Assembly: GCA_017961325.1 (NCBI GenBank)
Contig: JAGCXM010000030.1
Coordinates: 1-64,000 of the forward strand
Source: a bacterium
GTDB lineage: Bacteria; UBP6; UBA1177
Reading direction: 5' to 3'
DNA length: 64,000 bases
Positions within the stretch are counted from its first letter, which is position 1, and each line of letters starts with the position of its first letter. The notes beneath the pieces are model-generated. The model had not been told where the DNA came from and ran no database searches. It worked only from the letters and a program-made list of their open reading frames with translations. The translations under genes and the position numbers were made by a program. Below are positions 25,602-34,198 of the stretch, piece by piece.

Positions 25602-26369
25602 TTAGTAGCAGTAACCCTGAACGCAAGGCATGCCGGAGCAGCATTCGCTTACGCCTTCAACACACTGCTGACCAGCCGGAACGCACTGTGCAGCGTTGAT
25701 AACTGCTCCTGCCGAGCAACCGCTTGTCGAGGTGTCTGCTTTGCAGATGTATTCGCTTGTCTGGCATTTGTAGCATTTTGCATTGCTTGCGCCGGAATTG
25801 AGTGTCGAGCAGTTGTCCGTTGAAGGTGAACATGCAGCGGAAATACAGGTTTGATCTTCAGGAGAGTAAACCTGACCTTGCTGGCACATTCCGCATGTAG
25901 CGATTGATGCTGCAGGACTGCATTTAAGAGCTGAAAGACCCTTTTCAGCATAGCAGCAGCCTGTGGGGCAATTTGTTTCAGAGCAAATCTGACCGGAAGC
26001 TATCGGATTCAGGCAGCGTCCGAGTTTTGTGTTGCATCTTGTACCTACGTAAGCTGAACAATCAGTATCAGTTTCGCAACCTTTAATGCATTTGCCGCTT
26101 ACGCAAATCATACATTCGCCGCAAACATCGTCTGACTCACAATTCTGTCCCATCGTATCCGCACAACCTGATGCTGGTACATCTTCGTCCGGTTCGTTAA
26201 CTTCGGGTTCGTTGGTGTCTTCATCCGTTGTTACAACATCAGTTTCTGTAGTTTGTTCGGTGTCTGCTTCATCATCATTGTTTTGGGTAGGCGTGGTGAG
26301 AGTAGGGTCGTCTCCGCAGGAAATAATCACAAAAAGAGCAGTTACTAAAACAGCAAGTAATTTTTTCAT
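25602..26369 (-). CDS. Cys-rich lipoprotein with acidic Thr/Glu linker
   Basis: A 255-residue lipoprotein: signal peptide MKKLLAVLVTALFVIISC, then GDDPTLTTPTQNN. A Thr/Glu/Asp linker runs to about residue 65, and the remainder has some 30 Cys (CESDDVCGECMICVSGKC, CETDTDCSAY, ETNCPTGCCYAEKG, CVEGVSECCSGMPCVQGYC). The spacing is typical of small disulfide-bonded repeats in surface proteins. ATG 26369 follows GGAGG; the 28 upstream codons overlap the promoter. Function unknown. Confidence 0.75.
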   Translation of the reverse strand: MKKLLAVLVTALFVIISCGDDPTLTTPTQNNDDEADTEQTTETDVVTTDEDTNEPEVNEPDEDVPASGCADTMGQNCESDDVCGECMICVSGKCIKGCETDTDCSAYVGTRCNTKLGRCLNPIASGQICSETNCPTGCCYAEKGLSALKCSPAASIATCGMCQQGQVYSPEDQTCISAACSPSTDNCSTLNSGASNAKCYKCQTSEYICKADTSTSGCSAGAVINAAQCVPAGQQCVEGVSECCSGMPCVQGYCY

Positions 26370-26422
26370 CTCAAACCTCCATATTTTGGTTGTCAAATAT
26401 CCACAAATAAAACACGGCAGGT

Positions 26423-26450
26423 ATTTTAACACTGAAAAAATTTTTTTCAA
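26423..26450 (-). promoter_or_regulatory. Promoter of the lipoprotein at 26369
   Basis: Minus strand TTGAAA (26450-26445), 16-nt spacer, TAAAAT (26428-26423). Confidence 0.5.
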
Positions 26451-26533
26451 CAAAAAAAAACAAAACTTTTTCCCGATATCATATTTTTATCATTAACGGA
26501 TGGGATTTTTCAAAAGAAAACGGCAAAATTTCC

Positions 26534-26561
26534 TTGCCATGAAAAAAAATTTTTCTATATA
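26534..26561 (+). promoter_or_regulatory. Promoter of the DUF1846 gene
   Basis: TTGCCA (26534-26539), 16-nt spacer, TATATA (26556-26561). About 80 nt of leader follow, with no attenuator that I can identify. Confidence 0.55.
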
Positions 26562-26650
26562 CTGAATCCCGTTTTAGAGTTTTTTTGAGTTGTATTCTTC
26601 GGACGGCAATTGTTCTTTGCCGTTCCGAAGTTTGAAAAACGGGGGCAGAA

Positions 26651-28168
26651 ATGGTCTTTAAAATCGGGTTCGACAACGAAAAGTATCTTCAGGAACAGTC
26701 ACGCGAAATTCTTGAGCGCGTGAAGATGTTCAACAACAAGCTTTACCTCGAGTTCGGCGGCAAAATTATGTACGACTACCATGCCGCGCGTGTTCTGCCG
26801 GGTTTTGATCCGAACGTCAAAATGCGCCTTCTGCAGATGATAAAGGATGATGCAGAGGTAATCATGTGCATCTATGCCGGAGACATCGAAAAAAGAAAGA
26901 TCCGTGCCGATTTCGGTGTTTCATACGATGCAGACACGATGCGGACTATCGATGATTTTACCGACCGCGGCGTCACTGTGAGAGCCGTAGTCATCACACG
27001 TTTCAACGGTCAGCCGGCGGCAGAGGCTTTTAAAAACAAGCTCGAAAGACGCGGCGTAAAGGTTTACACCCACAGCTTCACGAAAGGTTATCCGACCGAT
27101 GTCGATACGATCGTAAGTCCTGAAGGCTACGGCAAAAACGCCTTTATCGAGACTGAAAAACCTATAGTCGTAGTTACGGGCCCCGGTCCCGGCAGCGGAA
27201 AATTCGCAACATGCCTCAGCCAGCTTTACCATGAAAATCAGCGCGGCGTAAAGGCGGGATATGCAAAATTCGAGACTTTTCCGATCTGGAGTCTGCCGCT
27301 AAAGCACCTTGTCAACGTTGCGTATGAATCGGCGACATGCGATCTCAAGGACGTCAACATGATGGACAATTTCCATTTCGAAGCTTACGGCGAAGTTGCC
27401 GTCAACTACAACCGTGACCTTGAGGCCTTTCCGCTTGTAAAAAGGATAATCGAGAAGATTACCGGGCAGCCTTCGGTCTACAAATCACCGACTGACATGG
27501 GTGTCAACCGCGCAGGTTTCGGCATAATTGACGACGAGGCGGTGCAGGAGGCTTCAAAGCAGGAAATCATACGCAGATATTACCGCTACGCCTGCGAATA
27601 CGCAATGGGTCTGGCCAGCGAAGAAACTGCACAGCGTGCCGAAATGATTATGAAGAATATCGGTGCCAAACCTTCAGACAGAGCCGTTTCGGAATATGCG
27701 AAAAAGGCAGCCTTCGATGCAAAAGTCAAGGGTAAAGGAAGTGACGGAATATATTCCGGTGCAGCAATAGAGCTTAAAAACGGCGAATTCGTTACCGGAA
27801 GCAACTCTCCGTTCATGCATGCGGCTTCGGCCATGATACTCAACGCTGTCAAGAAACTTGCCGGAATACCGAAGGAAATTCCGCTGATTCCGAATCACAT
27901 CACCGAGATGGTAGCCCATTTGAAGCAGAATATTTTCATGCGTGGAAACGTCAGCCTCGATGTCGAGGAGACACTGATCGCATTGGCGATAAGCGCTGTC
28001 TACAACCCGTCGGCAGCATTTGCAATGGAAAAACTGAAGGAACTGCGCGGCTGCGAAGTTCATCTTACCCACATTCCGACTCCGGGCGACGAGATGGGAC
28101 TCAGAAAGCTCGGCCTCAATGTAACGAGCGAGCCGGAATTTGCGACAACACATCTTGTAAACGCGTAG
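26651..28168 (+). CDS. DUF1846 domain-containing protein
   Basis: A 505-residue protein covering the full DUF1846 family: MVFKIGFDNEKYLQEQS at the start, EFGGKIMYDYHAARVLPGFD, VVVTGPGPGSGKFATCLSQL with a P-loop-like GPGSGK, and MMDNFHFEAYGEVAVNYNRD. The family is widespread in anaerobes, and structures show a Rossmann-like nucleotide-binding fold, but the reaction is unknown. It lies 6 nt upstream of a DegT-type aminotransferase, so the two are probably co-expressed. Confidence 0.9.
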   Translation: MVFKIGFDNEKYLQEQSREILERVKMFNNKLYLEFGGKIMYDYHAARVLPGFDPNVKMRLLQMIKDDAEVIMCIYAGDIEKRKIRADFGVSYDADTMRTIDDFTDRGVTVRAVVITRFNGQPAAEAFKNKLERRGVKVYTHSFTKGYPTDVDTIVSPEGYGKNAFIETEKPIVVVTGPGPGSGKFATCLSQLYHENQRGVKAGYAKFETFPIWSLPLKHLVNVAYESATCDLKDVNMMDNFHFEAYGEVAVNYNRDLEAFPLVKRIIEKITGQPSVYKSPTDMGVNRAGFGIIDDEAVQEASKQEIIRRYYRYACEYAMGLASEETAQRAEMIMKNIGAKPSDRAVSEYAKKAAFDAKVKGKGSDGIYSGAAIELKNGEFVTGSNSPFMHAASAMILNAVKKLAGIPKEIPLIPNHITEMVAHLKQNIFMRGNVSLDVEETLIALAISAVYNPSAAFAMEKLKELRGCEVHLTHIPTPGDEMGLRKLGLNVTSEPEFATTHLVNA

Positions 28169-28174
28169 AAAACC

Positions 28175-29278
28175 ATGAAAGTAAAATTTTTAGATCTTAA
28201 AAAACAGTATTCTCTGCTCAAAAACGAAATCGATCCGGCTGTTCAGGCGGTGTTTGCGGAAGCCGATTTCATAAAAGGGGCCGAAGTTAAAAAATTTGAA
28301 GAGAATTTTGCGGCATACTGTGGTGCAGGTCACTGCATTTCCTGCGGAAACGGAACGGATGCCTTGACCACGCTCCTGAAAGTCCATGATTTTCCGAGCG
28401 GAAGCGAAGTTATACTGCCGGCAAACACTTTCGTTGCGACTGCCGAAGCTGTTCTGTCAAACGGTCTGAAACCTGTTTTCGCCGATATTTCCGAAGACTT
28501 TACCATTCTGCCTGAAAGTGTAGAATCCTTAATAAATGCAAATACTTGTGCGATAATTGCAGTTCATCTTTACGGCCATCCGGCAGATATGGATTCCCTT
28601 AAAGGAATCGCGGAAAAATACGGACTCAGGCTCTTTGAAGATGCAGCTCAGGCCCACGGCGCTGCGTATCGCGGAAAAAAGGCCGGGACCCTTGCTGACG
28701 GAGCTGGATTCAGCTTTTATCCCGGAAAAGTTCTTGGTGCGGCGGGAGACGCAGGCGCGATAGTTCTCAATGATGAAAAACTTGCCGAAAAATCGCGTAA
28801 ATTCTGCAACCACGGAAGAACTCAAAAGTATTTTCACGAATTTGCAGGTATAAATTCGAGAATGGATACTCTGCAGGCAGCGGTTCTCAACATCAAGCTG
28901 AAGCATCTTGACGAGTGGATCGCAGCAAGAAACGCGGTTGCAAAAAGTTATATCGGGCAGCTTTCGGACGTTTCAGAAATCGTTCTTCCTGAAATTCATC
29001 CAGAGACCTCGGATGCTTGGCACTTGTTCGTCATAAAAACCGAAAAACGGGATGAATTAAAGGAATATTTGAAGAGTTGCGACATAGAAACCGGTATTCA
29101 CTATCCGCTTTCTCTGCCGGAACAGCCTGTTTTTGCAAATCATATCGACTATTGTGCCGGTTACCGCGCTGTCAGAGAATCTCACTCACTTCTTTCGCTT
29201 CCGATAGGCGAACATCTGAGTGAAGATGAAATTCTTCATGTCGTCGGGAAAATCAAAAGCTTTTTCTGTAAAAGATAA
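28175..29278 (+). CDS. DegT/DnrJ/EryC1/StrS-type sugar aminotransferase
   Basis: A 367-residue PLP enzyme that typically aminates a keto-sugar nucleotide for cell-surface glycans. It has MKVKFLDLKKQYSLLKNEI, CISCGNGTDALTTLL and FEDAAQAHGA. The Schiff-base Lys lies in FSFYPGKVLGAAGDAGAI, followed by NHGRTQKYFHEFAGINSRMD. No other nucleotide-sugar genes adjoin it; the glycosyltransferases at 17.9-19.9 kb are the nearest candidates for a shared pathway. Confidence 0.9.
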   Translation: MKVKFLDLKKQYSLLKNEIDPAVQAVFAEADFIKGAEVKKFEENFAAYCGAGHCISCGNGTDALTTLLKVHDFPSGSEVILPANTFVATAEAVLSNGLKPVFADISEDFTILPESVESLINANTCAIIAVHLYGHPADMDSLKGIAEKYGLRLFEDAAQAHGAAYRGKKAGTLADGAGFSFYPGKVLGAAGDAGAIVLNDEKLAEKSRKFCNHGRTQKYFHEFAGINSRMDTLQAAVLNIKLKHLDEWIAARNAVAKSYIGQLSDVSEIVLPEIHPETSDAWHLFVIKTEKRDELKEYLKSCDIETGIHYPLSLPEQPVFANHIDYCAGYRAVRESHSLLSLPIGEHLSEDEILHVVGKIKSFFCKR

Positions 29279-29291
29279 GAAAATCAGATAG

Positions 29292-30974
29292 TTACAAGTT
29301 GTTGACTTTAACTTTGCCGTTTGCTGAACCGGAACCTGTTCCGTCAAGCGAATTTATTCCGCCGGTGATAAAGATAAGAGGATTCTCGGTCGAGCTTTTT
29401 TCTACGGGGATGATAACCGCTTTCGACATTATTCTTGAATCCGACATCTTGTGGCTCGGCGATTTTTGATACCATTCGAGGGTCGATGCGTTGACGGCCT
29501 GATAATAATCGGAAGCATTTGTTCCGCCGATAGCGATGAATCTTCCGTTTTTTTCGTCATAGACGACTTCTGCGAAGGTAATGGCTTTGTCGCCGGGCTG
29601 AATCAAATCTTTTGAAACGGTGAGGGAGTCGTCGTCAAGGTTCCATTTGAAGATTTTGTTCACTTCTTTCGTTGAACCTTCCTCATTTTTTAACCCGCTG
29701 AATACATACAACGCATTATTTAGAGCGATGTGGTTTGTGAAAAGAAGATTGTATCCGGCGTCTTTCCCCTTGTCTTCGCTGCCGCTTTCGGAAATGAATG
29801 AAGCCGAATATTCGGAATCGTTCGGCCTGCCGCCGAGTGCGAGAACGCCGAGAATTTGTCCGCTGCTGTCCTTTTTAGCGGCAAGTGCCGGAAGAAGCAT
29901 CGGTTCGGAACTTTCTGAAAGTTCGGTAACATTGCTTACCGACACTTCTCCGCTGTCGTTCAGTATCAGTGAAAATTTGTATGATTTACCGGAAGGTTTG
30001 CCTTCGGAATCCAGACCGCCTACCAGGAATACCACGGTTTCGCTTGATGAAATTTTTTCGGCTAGAACGCTTTGGAATGTCGCAAAAGGTATTGGCGAAG
30101 GCGTTGTCAGAGTTCTTGCGATATTGGAAACAGGAACCCCTAAATTATTTTTTACCATGTTGGATTTCGGATACGGAGGCATATAGTGTTCGATCGTCGT
30201 TATCGCGCTAGACTGTGAGAATGAATAAGGCAGCGCCGGGAAGTTGTCAAAGATTTCATCCGCTGTTTGCAGATAGGAGTTTAATCCCTTGACTCCGCCG
30301 ATAAAAATAACGCTTCCGTCTTCCAAGGCAACCGCAGTGTGCATCGCTCTGCTCTCGGTCATATTCGTAAGTGGTTGTATTTCGCCTGATTCAACATCGA
30401 TAATTTCAACGCTGTCCGTCGTCTGGCATTTCCCGTTGGAGCCGCATGATGTGAATCCGCCGGCGATAAGCACTCTGCCGTCGGCAAGAAGTGTGGCCGT
30501 ATGTCCGAATCTCGGAGTGGAGAGCGACTGCGTCATCGTTGATTCTACATTGGAAACGTCTGACGAATAGAGCATGACGTCGACTTCCGTCGTTGTCCCT
30601 TTCTCGAAGTTGAGGCCCCGTACCTTGCCCATCCATCTTGGACTCTGCTCGTTGTTGCCTTCACTGTCTCTGGCAAAAACCGAAACTGAGAGTGTCGCGT
30701 TGGTTACGTCTTTTATTCCCTTCAGTTCAGTTTGGTTGGTCAAATCTTCTTTTCTTATAGACTGATGAAAGATTTCGTTCCCGTACCGGTCCGTTATTGA
30801 AAAATAAATGGCTCCTATCTGTTCGGCGAATTCGGGAGTAATTGCCCTTATTGAAACATCGACATTCTGTTCCGCAGAATCCGTCCCGTCTGAAACGGAG
30901 CTCTCTTCGCCGCCGCAGGAGACGATTGCAAAAAGTGAGAAAATTACCGAAAACAAGCGAAAAAGGTTCTTCAT
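29292..30974 (-). CDS. Kelch-repeat lipoprotein
   Basis: A 560-residue lipoprotein. Signal peptide with lipobox AIVSC, then GGEESS. Residues 40-140 are a beta-rich domain. From residue 150, Kelch-type motifs recur: TPRFGHTATLLADGRVLIAGG, SRAMHTAVALEDGSVIFIGG, VVFLVGGLDSEGKPSGKSY, LGVLALGGRPNDSE, YVFSGLKNEEG, FIAIGGTNAS, and IFITGGINSLDGTG. They predict a six- or seven-bladed propeller. It starts 3 nt after the phosphodiesterase stop; GGAGA lies within that gene. Likely surface binding; ligand unknown. Confidence 0.82.
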   Translation of the reverse strand: MKNLFRLFSVIFSLFAIVSCGGEESSVSDGTDSAEQNVDVSIRAITPEFAEQIGAIYFSITDRYGNEIFHQSIRKEDLTNQTELKGIKDVTNATLSVSVFARDSEGNNEQSPRWMGKVRGLNFEKGTTTEVDVMLYSSDVSNVESTMTQSLSTPRFGHTATLLADGRVLIAGGFTSCGSNGKCQTTDSVEIIDVESGEIQPLTNMTESRAMHTAVALEDGSVIFIGGVKGLNSYLQTADEIFDNFPALPYSFSQSSAITTIEHYMPPYPKSNMVKNNLGVPVSNIARTLTTPSPIPFATFQSVLAEKISSSETVVFLVGGLDSEGKPSGKSYKFSLILNDSGEVSVSNVTELSESSEPMLLPALAAKKDSSGQILGVLALGGRPNDSEYSASFISESGSEDKGKDAGYNLLFTNHIALNNALYVFSGLKNEEGSTKEVNKIFKWNLDDDSLTVSKDLIQPGDKAITFAEVVYDEKNGRFIAIGGTNASDYYQAVNASTLEWYQKSPSHKMSDSRIMSKAVIIPVEKSSTENPLIFITGGINSLDGTGSGSANGKVKVNNL

Positions 30975-30977
30975 TTT

Positions 30978-31517
30978 TTAAATCTCCACAAATAAACTAT
31001 TAACTTTATTGAATTTTTTTGAAATAAGCAACTCGCTGCTGTCAACGTCGAAAATTTTTGCCGAAACGTTTCCGGTTTCATCGATTTCCACTGTTGAAAA
31101 AGATCTGTGACAGGTCAGTCCGGATTTTCCGAGCGATCCTGGATTGACGAAGAGTATGCCGCCGCGCTCTTCGACAGCCGGAATGTGCGTGTGACCGAAA
31201 ACGACGATTTCGGAACGGTTGCTTTTTATCGCGCTTTCGTTTGACGACAGGATTCTGTGCGGTGCGGTGAGGTTGTGGACTATGAAAAATTTTGTGCCAC
31301 CGATTTCAGTCGAAACGGTTTCTGGAAGATATTCGCAAAGCACGGAATCGGTGTTACCGTAGACTGCCAGCATGTTTTTTTCACCGATTGCCGAATCGAT
31401 CTCCCTGAAAAAAGCGGGATTCCCTATATCTCCGGCGTGAATCATAACATCAAAATCAATTTTGTTTATGTTGAGCGGCATTTCGCCGTGCGTGTCAGAA
31501 ATCACGAGCAACTTCAT
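30978..31517 (-). CDS. YfcE/MJ0936-type metallophosphodiesterase
   Basis: A 179-residue calcineurin-like enzyme with every metal-site motif: MKLLVISDTHGE, DVMIHAGDIG, AVYGNTDS, FIVHNLTAPH and VVFGHTHIP followed by NPGSLGKSG. Such proteins hydrolyse phosphodiesters in vitro; the natural substrate is usually unknown. GGAGG precedes the ATG. It is the leading gene of a pair with the Kelch lipoprotein and lies 83 nt after the nuclease gene. Confidence 0.9.
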   Translation of the reverse strand: MKLLVISDTHGEMPLNINKIDFDVMIHAGDIGNPAFFREIDSAIGEKNMLAVYGNTDSVLCEYLPETVSTEIGGTKFFIVHNLTAPHRILSSNESAIKSNRSEIVVFGHTHIPAVEERGGILFVNPGSLGKSGLTCHRSFSTVEIDETGNVSAKIFDVDSSELLISKKFNKVNSLFVEI

Positions 31518-31600
31518 AAAAAACAGCTCCTCCCAAAACTTATTTTTGTAGCATGTTATTCAAATTATGTCAAAAAAGTCGGAAAATTGTCGGAAATTTT

Positions 31601-33199
31601 TTAGCTGTACTTCGTAGCAAGGTCCAACAGGCGTCCTGCGATTCTGTCGATCGGGGTGATTTCCTTGTCGGTAGTGGCGAAAAACGTGCCCCAGCCTGCC
31701 GCCGATTTCAGCCCTTTGCTGTAGAATTTGCGGATGAAGGGTTCGTTTTTTCCTTTGAAAAGTCCGATGTCGTGCGCGGTGAACGGGAAGACGATGTCCA
31801 TTCCGACGCTTTCGCCAAGATATTTTTTCATGACGAGGATGCGCGAATTGAGGTCCTTATTCGAAACGTGCGAACTTTTTGCCTCTAAAATGTGGAGATA
31901 GCCGTTTCTGAAAACTACGAGAGTGTCGATTTCGATGAGGGAACTCGCCTTGCCGCTCAGTTTGACATTCTGGAAAACCGAAGCGATCGACTCTTTCAGA
32001 AGCGGATACTTTTCGATTGCACGGTAAACGGCGTAACTTATTAATTTTTCAAAGATTATCGATATCTGTGAGCGGGTATTGAGCGTGCTTTCCCGCTCGA
32101 TTTCGCGAACGTATTTCTGCTTGAAGCGGTTGAATACCGCCGAGGTGACTTCCATATTCTGCACGTCGGCGAGCGATGTGATCTTTTCAGAGATTTTAGA
32201 GAAAAGGACATCCAGAAAGTGCTGGACATCGCTTTTTAGATCGGCTTTGTCGATTTCTCCTGCAAGCGGAAGGATCTTCCCGATGACAATTTCCGGCATT
32301 TCGGCGTTGAACTTTTTCTGGCAAGTTGCAAGAGTGGTTCTGAAATCGAATGAATCTGAGAACGAACGCAGCTCTTTTCTTGAACTCATTTCGTCAAAAA
32401 ACGATGTCAGTTTTCTCCTGATGTCGTTTTTTGCATCGTTTATTTCTGGGCGGAGGTGCGGCATGACGCCGAAAATACGCTGCAAAAACTTGTCTATCTG
32501 CTCTTCGCGGTGGTTTTTCACCATAAATTCGTGAAGCTCGTTTTTGAGGTCGATTATCGTTTTCATGTTGTCGTAAGAAGAGAAAAACGCCCGTAAATTC
32601 ATCGAGTTGCATAAATTGTTGTAAAGTTCCTCAAACTGCTCGCCGTTTTCTGCGAAATAGTTTTTACCTGCATCGTAAATCGTAAGAAAATCGGTGAGTT
32701 CCGCGCCGTAAAGCGTGAGCCGCTCCTTCAGATGCCAGTCTATTGAAACTGACGAGCGGTATTCTCTGAAATTACGGTCTTTGACGGCGATCCTGTTGAT
32801 CTGACGCGTGTCAAGATCGAAATATACGAGAAAAAAATCGAGTCCGCGGTTTTCCGAAAAACGCTTGAGGGATTCGGCGAAAACGACTCTGTGGATTCCT
32901 TTTCCGCACGATGCGTCGCAGCAGATTTCGGTGATTCCGTATTCCGAAACAACGCTCCTGACGTGTCTTTCGAGCATTTCGACGATTTTGCCCAAATTCA
33001 TGTTCTTTTCGATGAAAACGTTGAGATACTTTATATCTTCGCCGTTCCCACGCTTGACGAGCATCGGGATGTTGCGGTGCCAGTCGTTTTCAGCCGCCAT
33101 TGCGGTAGAAACGAAAATTATGACATCGGGAGATGCCTCGCGGATGAGGGAAGCCTGAACGACGGTCTGACGGGAAAGTATCGTGACGAGAAGCTTCAT
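31601..33199 (-). CDS. CARF-like/PD-(D/E)XK nuclease (Card1/Can2/DUF1887-like)
   Basis: A 532-residue protein. Residues 1-140 follow a CARF/DUF1887 Rossmann pattern: KLLVTILSRQTVVQASLI, PDVIIFVSTAMAAEND, and ITEICCDASCGKGIHRVVF in the position of the ligand-binding loop. Residues 380-445 hold a PD-(D/E)XK site: helix Glu384 (IFEKLISYAVYRAI), then IEIDTLVVFRNGYLHILEAK with Asp425, Glu439 and Lys441. Known relatives (about 370 residues) are cyclic-oligoadenylate-activated nucleases of type III CRISPR systems. The middle segment (150-370), mostly helical, is extra. No Cas gene or CRISPR array is in the window. It starts 9 nt after nfo with GGAGG. Confidence 0.6.
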   Translation of the reverse strand: MKLLVTILSRQTVVQASLIREASPDVIIFVSTAMAAENDWHRNIPMLVKRGNGEDIKYLNVFIEKNMNLGKIVEMLERHVRSVVSEYGITEICCDASCGKGIHRVVFAESLKRFSENRGLDFFLVYFDLDTRQINRIAVKDRNFREYRSSVSIDWHLKERLTLYGAELTDFLTIYDAGKNYFAENGEQFEELYNNLCNSMNLRAFFSSYDNMKTIIDLKNELHEFMVKNHREEQIDKFLQRIFGVMPHLRPEINDAKNDIRRKLTSFFDEMSSRKELRSFSDSFDFRTTLATCQKKFNAEMPEIVIGKILPLAGEIDKADLKSDVQHFLDVLFSKISEKITSLADVQNMEVTSAVFNRFKQKYVREIERESTLNTRSQISIIFEKLISYAVYRAIEKYPLLKESIASVFQNVKLSGKASSLIEIDTLVVFRNGYLHILEAKSSHVSNKDLNSRILVMKKYLGESVGMDIVFPFTAHDIGLFKGKNEPFIRKFYSKGLKSAAGWGTFFATTDKEITPIDRIAGRLLDLATKYS

Positions 33200-33208
33200 T
33201 TTTCCTCC

Positions 33209-34054
33209 TTAATCTGCAAAACTTTTGAGAAGCGCAATCTCTTCCGGCCATTTTTCAGGTTCCGGAGTCTCCAAAATCAGAGGGATTCCGTCGGTGAACG
33301 GCTGTTTTAGCAGCCATTTGAAGCAGTCGATGCCGATTGCACCGTTTCCTAGCGTTTCGTGCCTGTCGACTTTGCTTGCGAGCATTTTTTTCGCATCGTT
33401 CAGGTGCATTCCCCGCAGATATTTCAGTCCTGCGGTTTTATCAAGTTCTGCGAAAGTTTTTTCACACGCTTCAAATGTCGTCAGATCATAGCCTGCGGCA
33501 AATGCGTGACAGGTGTCTATGCAGATGCCGACGCGCGATTTGTCCTCGACTTTATCAATGATTTCGGCAAGATGCTCGAATCTGTAACCGACATTCGAGC
33601 CCTGTCCGGCAGTATTTTCGATGACTGCGGTGACTCCTTTTGTCTTGTCAAGCGCAATGTTTATCGATTCGGCGATTTTTGAAAGACATTCGCTTTCTGT
33701 GATCTCTCTGAGGTGGCTCCCAGGGTGAAAATTGAGCCTGTCAAGCCCTAAAATTTCACAGCGTTTCATCTCCTCACAGAAAGAATTCCTCGATTTTTCA
33801 AGTCCGTCGGCTGCCGGATGACCGAGATTTATGAGGTAGCTGTCGTGCGGCAGAATAGTGTCTGCGGCAAAACCGCATTCGGCACAGACTTTTTTGAAAG
33901 CATCTATCGAAGCTGCCGGAAGTGCCGGAGCGAACCACTGTTTCTGGTTTTTCGTAAACAGAGCGAAAGCCGTTGCATTTATTTCAGCCGCGTTTTTCGG
34001 AGCGTTTTCGACTCCGCCTGCTGCCGAAACGTGCGCGCCGATGAATTTCATCAT
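33209..34054 (-). CDS. nfo: Endonuclease IV (AP endonuclease)
   Basis: Cleaves DNA 5' of abasic sites with three zinc ions. The 281-residue protein has [72 protein letters not shown] and [11 protein letters not shown], which carry the metal His, Glu and Asp residues. ATG 34054 or 34051 fits GGAGGATTTT; the earlier in-frame ATG has no site. It forms an operon with the Card1-like nuclease. Confidence 0.94.
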   Translation of the reverse strand: MMKFIGAHVSAAGGVENAPKNAAEINATAFALFTKNQKQWFAPALPAASIDAFKKVCAECGFAADTILPHDSYLINLGHPAADGLEKSRNSFCEEMKRCEILGLDRLNFHPGSHLREITESECLSKIAESINIALDKTKGVTAVIENTAGQGSNVGYRFEHLAEIIDKVEDKSRVGICIDTCHAFAAGYDLTTFEACEKTFAELDKTAGLKYLRGMHLNDAKKMLASKVDRHETLGNGAIGIDCFKWLLKQPFTDGIPLILETPEPEKWPEEIALLKSFAD

Positions 34055-34198
34055 AAAATCCTCCTTCAAAAAACGGGCGATTCTAACACAAAAAAAATTG
34101 TTTCCTAAAAAATTTGACTTGATTTTTCATTAATAATGTTTTAATAAGAACCCGTAATTGTAGTTTTTTTGATTTTTTTTACCAGATGGAGGTCTTTT

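Noticed and set aside
25420-25644. Minus-strand ORF of 74 residues, possible transposase end
   Set aside because: No ribosome site, overlaps the end of the lipoprotein gene, and no recognisable transposase motif.
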